Source: Methylopila capsulata
Lineage (GTDB): Bacteria; Pseudomonadota; Alphaproteobacteria; Rhizobiales; Methylopilaceae
Reading direction: 5' to 3'
NCBI RefSeq assembly: GCF_016907975.1
Contig: NZ_JAFBCY010000005.1
Coordinates: forward strand, 124,001-188,000
DNA: 64,000 nt
The translations under genes were made by a program, and so were the position numbers. Below, in pieces: positions 36,535 to 45,360 of the stretch. Under the pieces are notes generated by a model. It did not search any database and had not been told where the DNA came from. It was given only the letters and a program-made list of their open reading frames with translations. Within the stretch, counting starts at the first letter, position 1, and each line of letters starts with the position of its first letter.

Positions 36535-37938
36535 GTGATCACTGGAAAGACGCTCATCGACTGGGGGTTTGGGCCCGGTCCCTGGTTCACGGACGCCATC
36601 GCGGCGGCGCAGGCCGCGGCCGCGCGCGGCGAGGACGCGCGCGCGGCCGTCGCCGCCGTGGCGCCGAAGCCGGTCGCCAGGCGTGGCCTGCGCGGGCCGG
36701 GCGCCCTTCCGTATCACCTCAACATACGCGCCGAGAACGAGGGCGACGCCGAGAACATCGCGAGCGTGCAGGCTCATATGGACGAGCTGATGCGGGTTCC
36801 GACCGTCCGGGCGGGCGCGGTGATGCCGGACGCCTGCCCGGCCGGCCGTGCGCCCGGCACCATCCCGGTCGGCGGCGTGATCGCGACCGAGAACGCGATC
36901 CATCCCGGTTTCCATTCCGCCGACATCTGCTGCTCGATGGCGCTGACCTCGTTCGGCGACGTCGACCCGACCGCGATCCTCGACGCCGGCATGGCATGGT
37001 CGCATTTCGGCGGCGGCGGCCGGCCGCGCGGCGCGCAGATCCGCCCGCCGGCCGAAATCCTCGCGGCGATGGACGCGAACCCGTTCCTCAGCAAGCTGAC
37101 CTCGGCGGCGATCGAGCACTTCGCGACGCAGGGCGACGGCAACCACTTCTTCTATGTGGGCCGCCGGACCTCGACGGGCGACGTGACGCTCGTCACCCAC
37201 CACGGCTCCCGCAAGCCCGGCGCGCTGCTCTACAAGGCCGGCATGGCGCTGGCCGAGACGACGCGGCGGGCCGCGTCTCCCGAGACGCCGAGCCACAACG
37301 CCTGGATCGACGCCGACACGGCCGAGGGCGAAGCCTATTGGGAGGCGCTTCAGATCATCCGCCTGTGGACCAAGGCGAACCACTACGCCATCCACGACCT
37401 GGTCGCCGACGCGCTGGGATTGAAGCCGGTCGACCGCTTCTGGAACGAGCACAACTTCGTCTTCCGCAAGACCGACGGCCTGTTCTACCACGCCAAGGGC
37501 GCGACGCCGGCCTATGACGGCTTCAGCGCCGACGACACCGGCCTGACGCTCGTGCCCCTCAACATGGGCGAGCCGATCCTGATCACGCGTGGGCTGGACG
37601 CGCCGAACGGCCTCGGCTTCTCCCCGCACGGGGCCGGCCGCAATTTCAGCCGGACCGCCTTCCTGAGGGCGCAGACCGAAACGCCGGAGGAGCAGCTCGC
37701 GGCCATCCGCACGACCATCGACGCGCGGTTCTTCAGCGGCGTGCCGGACGCGTCGGAACTGCCCGCCGCCTACAAGAACGCCGACACGGTGCGCGCCCAG
37801 CTCGCCGAGTTCGGTCTGTGCGAGGTCGTGGACACCGTCGAGCCGGTCGGCTGCATCATGGCCGGGGACTGGCAGGTCAACGCGCCGTGGCGGAAGAAGA
37901 AGGTCGCGAAGGACGCGCAGGCGGATGCCATCGGCTGA
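36535..37938 (+). CDS. rtcB: RNA-splicing ligase RtcB
   Basis: 467 residues from a GTG at 36535, with AAGGAG eight bases upstream. Metal residues in HSADICCSM (Asp about 130, Cys about 133), HFATQGDGNHFFYVG, HHGSRKPG, and the guanylylated His in HGAGR (about 365-369). RtcB seals a 2',3'-cyclic phosphate or 3' phosphate to a 5' OH using GTP and manganese. It follows the Y-RNA array by 42 bases and is presumably on the same sigma-54 transcript. No rtcA (RNA 3'-phosphate cyclase) follows; the next gene is on the opposite strand. The basic C-terminal tail (WRKKKVAKDAQ) is a small extension. Confidence 0.95.
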   Translation: MITGKTLIDWGFGPGPWFTDAIAAAQAAAARGEDARAAVAAVAPKPVARRGLRGPGALPYHLNIRAENEGDAENIASVQAHMDELMRVPTVRAGAVMPDACPAGRAPGTIPVGGVIATENAIHPGFHSADICCSMALTSFGDVDPTAILDAGMAWSHFGGGGRPRGAQIRPPAEILAAMDANPFLSKLTSAAIEHFATQGDGNHFFYVGRRTSTGDVTLVTHHGSRKPGALLYKAGMALAETTRRAASPETPSHNAWIDADTAEGEAYWEALQIIRLWTKANHYAIHDLVADALGLKPVDRFWNEHNFVFRKTDGLFYHAKGATPAYDGFSADDTGLTLVPLNMGEPILITRGLDAPNGLGFSPHGAGRNFSRTAFLRAQTETPEEQLAAIRTTIDARFFSGVPDASELPAAYKNADTVRAQLAEFGLCEVVDTVEPVGCIMAGDWQVNAPWRKKKVAKDAQADAIG

Positions 37939-38033
37939 AGGTCGCCGCCAGGCGGACCGCTCGCCTTGCGGCCACGTCCGGTGACGGGGCGTGGCCAGAG
38001 CGGCGGTTCCGCCGAGGCTGGAGGCGGCCTCCG

Positions 38034-39365
38034 TCAGGAGGCGGGCGCCGGGAACCAGCGGTTCTCCGGCCGGGGCAGGCCGAGGTGATCGCGCAGCGTC
38101 CGTCCCTCGTAGGCGGCGCGGAAGATCCCGCGGCGGCGAAGTTCCGGGACCACGCGGTCGACGACGTCGTCGAGCCCCTGCGGGAGAAAGGGAAACATGA
38201 CGTTGAAGCCGTCGCAGCCCTCGGTCTCCAGCCATTCCTGCATGCCGTCGGCGATGGTCTGGGGCGTGCCGACGAAGGCGAGGCCGGAGTAGCCGCCCAC
38301 GCGCTGGGCGATCTGGCGGATCGAGAGGTTCTCGCGCCGTGCGAACGCGACGATCCGCGCCTGCGCGCTGCGGCTGGCGTTGGTCTCGGGGAGTTCCGGC
38401 AGCGGGCCGTCCGGATCGAAGCCGGAGACGTCGTGGCCGAGCATGGTCGAGAGCGACCCGAAAGCGCTGTCGACGTGCACCAGGGCGTCGAGCCGGGCGC
38501 GCGTCTCGCGCGCCTCCTCCACGCTGTCGCCGACCACGATGAAGGCGCCCGGCAGGATCTTGAGATGATCGGGGTCCCGCCCGACCGCCGCCATCCGGCC
38601 TTTGACGTCCTTGTAGAAGGCCTGCGCCTCGGAGAGCCGGCGCGGAGCGGCGAACACCACCTCCGCCGTCTCGGCGGCGAGCTGTCGGCCGGGCTCCGAG
38701 GCGCCGGCCTGCACGATCACCGGCCAGCCCTGCGGCGGGCGGGCGATGTTGAGCGGCCCCTGCACGGACAGGAACTCGCCCTTGTGGCGCAGCGCGCGCA
38801 TCCGGGACGGGTCGACGTAGACGCCGGCCTCCACGTCGCGGACGAAGGCGTCATCGGCGAAGGAGTCCCAGAGCCCGGTGACCACGTCCACAAACTCCCG
38901 CGCCCGCCTGTAGCGGTCGCCATGCTCCACGTGCTCATCGAGCCCGAAGTTGAGCGCCGCCTCGGGATTGGAGGTGGTGACGACGTTCCAGCCGGCGCGG
39001 CCCTCCGACAGGTGATCGAGCGAGGCGAAGCGGCGGGCGACGTGGTAGGGCGCGTCGAAGGTCGTCGAGGCCGTCGCGACGAGGCCGATCCGCTCCGTCA
39101 CGGCGGCGAGCGCCGACAGCAGCGTGAAGGGCTCGAACGAGGTCACCGTGTGGCTGCGCTTCAGCGCGTCCGCGGGCATGTTCAGAACGGCGAGGTGATC
39201 CGCCATGAAAAAGGCGTCGAAGGTCGCCTCCTCGAGCCGCTGCGCCATACGCTTCAGATGCCGAAAGTTGAAGTTCGCGTCGGGCCAGGCTCCGGGATAG
39301 CGCCAGGCGCCGGTGTGCAGGCTCACCGGGCGCATGAAGGCGCCGAGCTTCAGTTGACGCGCCAT
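38034..39365 (-). CDS. LLM-class flavin-dependent monooxygenase (NtaA/SnaA/DszA type)
   Basis: 443 residues. Luciferase-like (beta/alpha)8 fold with the subgroup features RPVSLHTGAWRYPGAWPDAN, FDAFFMADHLAV, WNVVTTSNPEAALNFG and QAGASEPGRQLAAETAEVVF, as in nitrilotriacetate monooxygenase A and dibenzothiophene-sulfone monooxygenase. These two-component enzymes use FMNH2 from a separate reductase to oxidise C-N or C-S compounds. No reductase is adjacent. It is convergent with rtcB; the substrate cannot be told. Confidence 0.87.
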   Translation of the reverse strand: MARQLKLGAFMRPVSLHTGAWRYPGAWPDANFNFRHLKRMAQRLEEATFDAFFMADHLAVLNMPADALKRSHTVTSFEPFTLLSALAAVTERIGLVATASTTFDAPYHVARRFASLDHLSEGRAGWNVVTTSNPEAALNFGLDEHVEHGDRYRRAREFVDVVTGLWDSFADDAFVRDVEAGVYVDPSRMRALRHKGEFLSVQGPLNIARPPQGWPVIVQAGASEPGRQLAAETAEVVFAAPRRLSEAQAFYKDVKGRMAAVGRDPDHLKILPGAFIVVGDSVEEARETRARLDALVHVDSAFGSLSTMLGHDVSGFDPDGPLPELPETNASRSAQARIVAFARRENLSIRQIAQRVGGYSGLAFVGTPQTIADGMQEWLETEGCDGFNVMFPFLPQGLDDVVDRVVPELRRRGIFRAAYEGRTLRDHLGLPRPENRWFPAPAS

Positions 39366-40067
39366 GCGCAGCTTCTCCTCGAGGTCCCGCCAAGGCGCTT
39401 ACGCCGCCGCACGCGCGGCCGCCAGCCTGCGCGTGCGGCGCTCCGTCCACAGACGCGTGCGGCGCAGGATTGTGCATTTGCCCAGTTTGTGCTCAAATCG
39501 TTGCATGAACGTGCGCCATCCGTCGGACTGCACCGAATCGCCGACCTGCAGATCCGGGGCGCTTCGCTGACTTCGACCGAAAAAAGCCCGTTCTAGAGCG
39601 ACTTGTCGCGCGCCTTGACGACGGGCGGCCGCGCAAAAACACGTGGCCTTCGAGGCGCGTCGGCGCTCGCGCGCAAAGACATTCGCGTTTTTTCTAAAGA
39701 CTGCGACAGCACATCCACATTCTGGATTGCGCGCAGGCTCGCCTCGCAAGGTCCAGGGGCGGAGCCCGCAGCCTTAATATGCTGCGCTCAAGAACTATTG
39801 AACGACGTCCAATCACACCTACGACTTTCGTCACACGCGTGAAATCTTTTGCGAACCGCCCGCGTCCGTCTGTATTCCCAAACAACATCTCAGTTAAACC
39901 TCGCCATCCGCAAGGATGAGACGTCCGGTCGCACTGTGTTCCGAATGTCTCATATCGATGACGATCGTCGCCCGCGAGATCTATCCCCTCTCGCGCCGCG
40001 CTGAATTGCACCGATACTGGCTTCGCGAATTGGCAGTTCTGTCAAAACAGTTTCGGGGATTAAGCAA
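39366..40067. other. Long intergenic region before the porin gene
   Basis: About 700 bp with no convincing gene. Base composition is mixed, with notably lower GC at 39590-39900. Short open frames here have no coding character. The last 60 bases before the porin contain CTGT-CAAA-ACAG and a GGGG ribosome-like site. It may hold an untranslated leader or small RNA, but no terminator-like structure supports that. Confidence 0.4.
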
Positions 40068-40886
40068 ATGATTAAGAACGCGGGGATCGCGCTTGCTCTG
40101 GGCGCGTCGTTCGCCCTCGCGGGGGCGGGGCAGGCTTCGGCCGCCGACCTCTCGGCGCCGGAGACCATGGTCACCGAAGTGACGCCGCTGTGGGACGTCG
40201 CCTTCGGCGTCGCCTTCATGAACGACTACCGCTCGCGCGGCATCAGCAACTCCGACAAGGAGTTCGCGGTTCAGGGCTACGCCGAGCTGCAGGCTCTCGA
40301 CTGGTTCTACGCCGGCATCTGGGCGTCGAACGTGCAGTTCGCGGACGGCTCGACCGATCCCGCAGCCGAGGTCGACCTCTACGGCGGCGTGCGCCACACC
40401 TTCGGCGCCCTCACCCTCGACGCGGGCGCGCTGTACTATTGGTACCCGGGTGAGGACGGCGGCGAGACCAACTACTGGGAGCTGTCGTTCAAGCCGAGCT
40501 ACGCGATCACCGACGACCTCGTCGTGAGCGGCACGTTCCTCTACGGCTGGGACATCGGCAAATCCGGCGGCGACGGCTTCTATCTCGTGGGCGGCGCCAA
40601 GTACACCCTGCCCTTCCAGCCCATCACGGACGTCTCCCTGTATGTCTCGGGCGAGTTCGGCAAGCAGTGGCTCGGCAAGACCGACTCGGGCTTCAACCCG
40701 AGGGACTACCTGACCTGGAACGCCGGCCTCGGCGGCACCTACAAGGCGATGACCCTCGACGTCCGCTACATCGACACCGACCTCAGCAAGACCGAGTGCG
40801 GGCTCAACACCGGCAACCGCGGCTATTGCGGCTCCACGGCCCTCGTGAAGCTCTCGTTCGACACCGCCTTCAGCAAGCTCAAGTAA
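40068..40886 (+). CDS. TorF-family putative outer-membrane porin
   Basis: 272 residues. Signal peptide ending near QASAADL, then a barrel with the family's opening AFGVAFMNDYRSRGISNSD, and the repeated short strands of TorF/Gcw_chp-type proteins. It is very rich in aromatic residues and glycine, with alternating strands such as LTLDAGALYYWYPG. Length is typical. The solute is unknown. A strong terminator follows. Confidence 0.85.
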   Translation: MIKNAGIALALGASFALAGAGQASAADLSAPETMVTEVTPLWDVAFGVAFMNDYRSRGISNSDKEFAVQGYAELQALDWFYAGIWASNVQFADGSTDPAAEVDLYGGVRHTFGALTLDAGALYYWYPGEDGGETNYWELSFKPSYAITDDLVVSGTFLYGWDIGKSGGDGFYLVGGAKYTLPFQPITDVSLYVSGEFGKQWLGKTDSGFNPRDYLTWNAGLGGTYKAMTLDVRYIDTDLSKTECGLNTGNRGYCGSTALVKLSFDTAFSKLK

Positions 40887-40899
40887 GCTTGTAAGAAAA

Positions 40900-40934
40900 A
40901 GGGGGCCGCGCCGGCCGGCGGGGCCCCCTTTTTG
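40900..40934. terminator. Intrinsic terminator after the porin gene
   Basis: GGGGGCC and GGCCCCC pair (40901-40907 with 40922-40928), with a further GCCGGC-type stem inside. A-run before and T-run after make it functional in both directions. It separates the porin from the SMR gene 17 bases downstream. Confidence 0.85.
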
Positions 40935-40950
40935 ACGTCTGGAGCCGGCC

Positions 40951-41292
40951 ATGAACGGCGTTCCCGCCTATGTCCTGCTCGCTCTCGCGATCGTCGCGGA
41001 GGTCATCGGAACCTCCGCGCTGAAGGCCTCCGACGGGCTCTCGCGCCTGTGGCCAAGCCTGATCACGCTGGTCGGCTACGGCGTCGCGTTCTATCTTCTC
41101 TCCCATGTCCTGAAGACGATCCCCACCGGCGTCGCCTACGCGATCTGGTCCGGCGGCGGCATCGTGCTGATCGCGCTGGTCGGCGTCCTGTGGTTCCGGC
41201 AGGCGCTCGACGGTCCGGCCCTCGTCGGCATCGGCCTCATCCTTGCGGGGGTGATGGTTGTGACGCTGTTCTCGAAGTCCGTCGCGCACTGA
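40951..41292 (+). CDS. Small multidrug resistance (SMR) transporter
   Basis: 113 residues with four membrane helices. The essential Glu lies in the first helix (residue 17, LALAIVAEVIGTSALK), followed by AYAIWSGGGIVLI and GLILAGVMVVTLF. EmrE-like rather than guanidinium-type by the AYAIWSG block. It exports lipophilic cations against protons; quaternary-amine export would fit the adjacent betaine genes, and some members move choline or betaine, but that is inference. It is convergent with the BetI-fusion gene. Confidence 0.88.
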   Translation: MNGVPAYVLLALAIVAEVIGTSALKASDGLSRLWPSLITLVGYGVAFYLLSHVLKTIPTGVAYAIWSGGGIVLIALVGVLWFRQALDGPALVGIGLILAGVMVVTLFSKSVAH

Positions 41293-41301
41293 CCAAAGGC
41301 G

Positions 41302-43197
41302 TCAGTCCGCGTCCTGCTCGCAGGCGAGCGTCCGGCGCACCCGCCCGAACGCCCCTGCGTCCGGCTCGAGCCAGTCCTCTTCGGCCGAAGCGAAGCCGCC
41401 TCCTCCGTCGTTGATACGGCAGACGGCCGCCTCCGCCGCGCGGGCCAGCCGACGCGCCCGCGCGACGTCTCCCGCATAGACGCCGAGCGACAACCCCGGC
41501 CCCAGAGCTTTCAGCCGCGCCGCGGCGTCGGCCTCGGTCGCGAAGCCGCACGTCAGAACGATCGGCGCGAACAGCGGCGTCCGCGCGACGGCCATGCCCT
41601 CGTGGCCGTCGTCGAGCAGCGTGGGCTTCAGAACGGCCGCCCGGCTCCGGCCGCCGAGATCCCCGGCGCGGCCGCCGAGCTTCACCCGGGCGCCGTCGCG
41701 CCGCGCCGCTTCGATCAGGGCGAGCGCGCGTTCGAGCTGATCGCGCGAGACCATGGGACCCACTTCGACCACAGGATCCATCGGATCGCCGACCACCAGC
41801 GCGGCGATCTCAGCCCGGAGCCGCTCGACGAACGCCGGGCGCACGGCGTCGGCGACGAAGACCAGCGTCTCGCTCAGGGCGCGCGCGCGCGCGAACCGCC
41901 GGGCGCCGCGCACGATCTCGGCCGCCGCCCGGTCGAGATCGGCGTCGGCGGTGACCAGCACCGCGGATTTCCGCGGCGCGTCCGCCCACCCCGTCGACGG
42001 ACCGCCCGCAGCGCGTACCGCCCGTTCGGCGTCGTCGCCGCCAAGCACGGCGAAGGCGCCCTCGGGCGCGCCCGCTTCGCGCGCGATCTCCGCAAGGCGG
42101 GACAGCGCGCGGGTCTTCCGCGCCGCGGAGCACGCGACCGCCGCCGCGCCCTCGGCCAGCGCCGGCGCGACGAGGCGGCTTGCGAGCAGCAGAGGCGCGC
42201 TCCAATGGACCGGCGCGAGCACGGAGGCGGGCGGGGAGCGGTCCGCCCAGCCCCTCCGGCCTCCGCCGAAATCGACGTGGTCGGCCGCCGGGGCCGCGGC
42301 CCGCTCGGCCGCGCGCTCGAAGGCGCGGATCACCCGCGGCAGATCGTGCGCCTCGACGTCCGCCACCGGGCGGCCGGCGTCGCGGGCCTCGAGCCGCGCG
42401 ATCGCCTTGCGCTCATCGCGCAGGCGCAGCGCGACGCGCCGCAGCACCTCGCCCCGCTCCGCGCGCGCCGCGGTCCGCCAGGCCGCGCTCCCGCCCGCGT
42501 CCGACGAAAGCCACGGGCGGGCGGGCGTCGACGGCGCGACCGCGGCGGGTTGCGCAGGCGCAGCCGCCTGGCGCGCCGCGCCTTCCCGCGTGATCAGGAG
42601 CGTGACGAGCTCCCGCACGATCGACCGCGCTTCGGATCCATCGGACCTCACGACGCCGGTCGAATGCGATTGAAGCCACAGGCCGTCGATCGTCGCGGCG
42701 ATGAAGGAGACCGAGATCTCCAGCCGCGCGGGATCGACCAGCGGCCTCAGCCCATAGCGCAGGTTCGCCCGCATGCGCTGTTGGTAGATCGACTGCACTC
42801 TGCGGTAGGGCTCGGAGTGCATGATCTGGCCCCAGAACGCGAGCCAGACCGCGCTGGTACGGGGATCGAACTCCTCCGGCGCGAGCGCCGACTCCGGAAC
42901 CGCCAGCACGCGCTCCAGCGGCGTGAGGGCCGCGCGCAGACGCGCGGCCGTCGCGCGCGCGAGCCGGGCCGCCATGAACCGCAGCGTCGCTTCGAGCAGA
43001 CCGTCCTTGTCGCCGAAATAGTGCGCGAACAGCCCCTGGCTGACGCCTGCGCGCCGCGCGATCTCGCCGAGCGACGCCGCCTTGAAGCCGACGTCGGAGA
43101 CGGTCTCGATCGTCGCTTCGATCAGATGCCGCCGGCGCTCCGCTTCGAAGCTGCGCATGGGCTCGGACGGCGAGGCGGCGGACTGCGGTGGGGCCAT
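41302..43197 (-). CDS. BetI-type TetR repressor fused to a degenerate aldehyde-dehydrogenase domain
   Basis: 631 residues from the ATG at 43197. Residues 1 to about 205 are a BetI-like TetR repressor (RRRHLIEATIETVSDVGF; HTH with IARRAGVSQGLFAHYFGDK). After a Pro/Ala linker, residues about 230-631 align with BetB: SVLAPVHWSAPLLLASRLV matches the Bet[12 protein letters not shown] region, and [13 protein letters not shown] matches [12 protein letters not shown]. The catalytic Asn, Lys, Glu and Cys are all lost (WNY to HWS, KPSE to CSAA, ELGGK absent, GQVC to RARA) and the GGT cofactor loop is missing. So it is a regulator with a pseudoenzyme domain, perhaps sensing betaine aldehyde or choline. 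It lies divergent from choX with BetI-like operators between. Confidence 0.85.
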   Translation of the reverse strand: MAPPQSAASPSEPMRSFEAERRRHLIEATIETVSDVGFKAASLGEIARRAGVSQGLFAHYFGDKDGLLEATLRFMAARLARATAARLRAALTPLERVLAVPESALAPEEFDPRTSAVWLAFWGQIMHSEPYRRVQSIYQQRMRANLRYGLRPLVDPARLEISVSFIAATIDGLWLQSHSTGVVRSDGSEARSIVRELVTLLITREGAARQAAAPAQPAAVAPSTPARPWLSSDAGGSAAWRTAARAERGEVLRRVALRLRDERKAIARLEARDAGRPVADVEAHDLPRVIRAFERAAERAAAPAADHVDFGGGRRGWADRSPPASVLAPVHWSAPLLLASRLVAPALAEGAAAVACSAARKTRALSRLAEIAREAGAPEGAFAVLGGDDAERAVRAAGGPSTGWADAPRKSAVLVTADADLDRAAAEIVRGARRFARARALSETLVFVADAVRPAFVERLRAEIAALVVGDPMDPVVEVGPMVSRDQLERALALIEAARRDGARVKLGGRAGDLGGRSRAAVLKPTLLDDGHEGMAVARTPLFAPIVLTCGFATEADAAARLKALGPGLSLGVYAGDVARARRLARAAEAAVCRINDGGGGFASAEEDWLEPDAGAFGRVRRTLACEQDAD

Positions 43198-43215
43198 GAC
43201 CAAGCATACGCCGCC

Positions 43216-43233
43216 GTTGAACACCTGTTCAAC
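43216..43233. promoter_or_regulatory. BetI-like operator 1
   Basis: GTTGAACA-CC-TGTTCAAC, eight perfectly paired bases per arm, 19-36 bases upstream of the fusion-regulator start. TTGAA/TTCAA arms are typical of BetI operators. Position suggests autoregulation. A looser TTGAACA ... ATTCAA pair lies at 43300-43326. Confidence 0.7.
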
Positions 43234-43369
43234 ATCGATCTGACGCACCCCTCTCCTTTCCACGGAAACGCCCCCCCGCGCCGCGGCGAAGCACAATTTT
43301 TGAACAAAATGACGCGTTTAAATTCAACGCCATGACTGTTTTTGCACCGCAACAGCTTACTTTTTGCTG

Positions 43370-43385
43370 TTGAACGATCATTCAA
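43370..43385. promoter_or_regulatory. BetI-like operator 2
   Basis: TTGAACGATCATTCAA, a 16-base palindrome with one mismatched pair, 60 bases upstream of the choX start. It lies where a repressor would block the choXWV-betB promoter, so both divergent units can be controlled by one protein. Confidence 0.7.
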
Positions 43386-43444
43386 TGCGTTCTAATGAGT
43401 CAGGCACGCAAGTTGAAGCCCCGTTCACCTGGAGGGTCTCCGTG

Positions 43445-44392
43445 ATGCGTCTCCGCATGCTCCTGTCCGCGATCTGCGCAGCCGGACTCCTCGGCGGAGG
43501 GCCCGCCCTGGCGGCCGAGCCGGCCGCCTGCAAGACCGTCCGGTTCGCCGACGTCGGCTGGACCGACATCACCTCCACCACCGCCATCGCCTCGCGCATT
43601 CTCGAAGGTCTCGGCTACCAGACCAAGACCCAGGTGCTGTCGGTGCCGGTCACCTACGCCTCGCTGAAGTCCAAGGACATCGACGTCTTTCTCGGCAACT
43701 GGATGCCGACGATGGAGGCCGACCGGAAGCCCTACGTCGAGGCCAAGCAGGTCGACGTGATCGGCCCGAACCTGACCGGCGCGAAGTACACGCTGGCGGT
43801 CCCGACCTATCTCTACGACAAGGGTCTCAAGACCTTCGCCGACATCGAGAAGTTCAAGGACGACCTGCACGACAAGATCTACGGCATCGAGCCCGGCAAC
43901 GACGGCAACCGGCTGATCCTCGGCATGATCAAGGACGGCAAGTTCGGCCTCAAGGACTTCGATCTGGTCGAGTCGAGCGAACAGGGCATGCTGGCCCAGC
44001 TCGACCGCGCCCAGCGCCGCAAGGAGGCCATCGTGTTCCTCGGCTGGGAGCCGCACCCGATGAACACCAAGTATTCGATCAAGTATCTCGAGGGCGGCGA
44101 CGACGTGTTCGGCCCGAACCTCGGCGGCGCCGAGATCTACACCAACCTGCGCGCAGGCTACGCCGGCGAATGCCCGAACCTCGGGGCCTTCTTCAACAAG
44201 CTGACCTTCACGCTCGACACCGAGAACAAGGTCATGGGCTCGATCCTGTTCGACGGCATGGAGGGGGCCAAGGCCGCCGAGGCCTGGCTGAAGGCCGAGC
44301 CCGACGCCTGGAAAGGCTGGCTCGACGGCGTGACCACGCTCGACGGGCAGCCGGCCCTGCCGGCGGTGCGGAAGAGCCTTGGACTGAACTGA
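43445..44392 (+). CDS. choX: Choline ABC transporter substrate-binding protein
   Basis: 315 residues from the ATG at 43445, with GGAGGG upstream. Signal peptide GGGPALAAEP. The type II OpuAC-like fold contains VRFADVGWTDITSTT, NWMPTMEADRKPY and FLGWEPHPMN, which include the aromatic residues of the choline box. It binds choline in the periplasm and feeds ChoWV. First gene of an operon with choW, choV and betB. Confidence 0.92.
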   Translation: MRLRMLLSAICAAGLLGGGPALAAEPAACKTVRFADVGWTDITSTTAIASRILEGLGYQTKTQVLSVPVTYASLKSKDIDVFLGNWMPTMEADRKPYVEAKQVDVIGPNLTGAKYTLAVPTYLYDKGLKTFADIEKFKDDLHDKIYGIEPGNDGNRLILGMIKDGKFGLKDFDLVESSEQGMLAQLDRAQRRKEAIVFLGWEPHPMNTKYSIKYLEGGDDVFGPNLGGAEIYTNLRAGYAGECPNLGAFFNKLTFTLDTENKVMGSILFDGMEGAKAAEAWLKAEPDAWKGWLDGVTTLDGQPALPAVRKSLGLN

Positions 44393-44502
44393 CCGTTCGC
44401 GGCGGGCGGCGCGCCTGATCGCCGCCCGCCGCCCCGAGCCGCCTCCGCCCGCGGAGGCCTCAACGTCACAGACATCGCTTCGCCTCGAGATGAGGACTGC
44501 GC

Positions 44503-45360
44503 ATGACCGACTGGCTGACCACCCACAAGATCCCGCTCGGACCCGTGCTCGCGACGGCGATCGAGTGGCTGACCGACCACGGTCAGGCGTTCTTCGACTT
44601 CATCGCGATCGCGCTCTCGGCGCTCGTCGACGGGCTCACCGACCTCCTGCTGTGGATCCCCGCGCTGATCCTCGTCGCGGCCTTCGCGATCGGGGCCTAT
44701 GCGCTGCACCGCTCGATCGGCCTCGTCGCCTTCATCGTCCTGTCGCTGCTGCTTGTGATCAACCTCGGCTACTGGGAGGCGACGATGCAGACGCTCTCCC
44801 TGGTGATCTGGGCGACGGCGACCTGCATCGTGATCGGCGTCCCCGTCGGCATCGCCGCCGCGCACCGGCCCTGGCTCTATCAGGCGATCCGCCCGGTGCT
44901 CGACCTGATGCAGACCATCCCGACCTTCGTGTACCTGATCCCGACGCTGGTGCTGTTCGGCCTCGGCACGGTGCCGGGCGTGATCTCGACGGTGATCTTC
45001 GCCCTGCCCGCCCCGATCCGCCTCACCCAGCTCGGCATCTCGACTGTGCCGGAGGCCCTGCGGGAGGCGGCGCTGGCCTATGGCGCCACCAAGCGCCAGC
45101 TGCTGTTCAAGGTGGAGCTGCCGCACGCCATGCCGACGATCCTCGCCGGCGTCACCCAATGCATCATGCTCAGCCTCTCCATGGTGGTGATCGCCGCCCT
45201 CGTCGGCGCCGACGGGCTCGGCAAGCCGGTCGTGCGGGCGCTAAACTCGGTCAACATCTCCATGGGCTTCGAGGCCGGCATCGCCATCGTCATCCTCGCG
45301 ATCATCCTCGATCGCGTGTGCAAGCGGCCGGAGCGCCGCGCCAAGAGGAGGTCGGCATGA
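44503..45360 (+). CDS. choW: Choline ABC transporter permease
   Basis: 285 residues with about six membrane helices and a ProW/OpuAB-type permease domain (QTIPTFVYLIPTLVLFGLG and the EALREAALAYGATKRQLLFKV coupling loop). It forms the membrane channel for choline. Its stop codon overlaps the choV start (ATGA), so translation is probably coupled. Confidence 0.92.
   Translation: MTDWLTTHKIPLGPVLATAIEWLTDHGQAFFDFIAIALSALVDGLTDLLLWIPALILVAAFAIGAYALHRSIGLVAFIVLSLLLVINLGYWEATMQTLSLVIWATATCIVIGVPVGIAAAHRPWLYQAIRPVLDLMQTIPTFVYLIPTLVLFGLGTVPGVISTVIFALPAPIRLTQLGISTVPEALREAALAYGATKRQLLFKVELPHAMPTILAGVTQCIMLSLSMVVIAALVGADGLGKPVVRALNSVNISMGFEAGIAIVILAIILDRVCKRPERRAKRRSA

Noticed and set aside
39366..40067. 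Several short open frames before the porin gene
   Set aside because: No coding signature, start or conserved motif; treated as intergenic.
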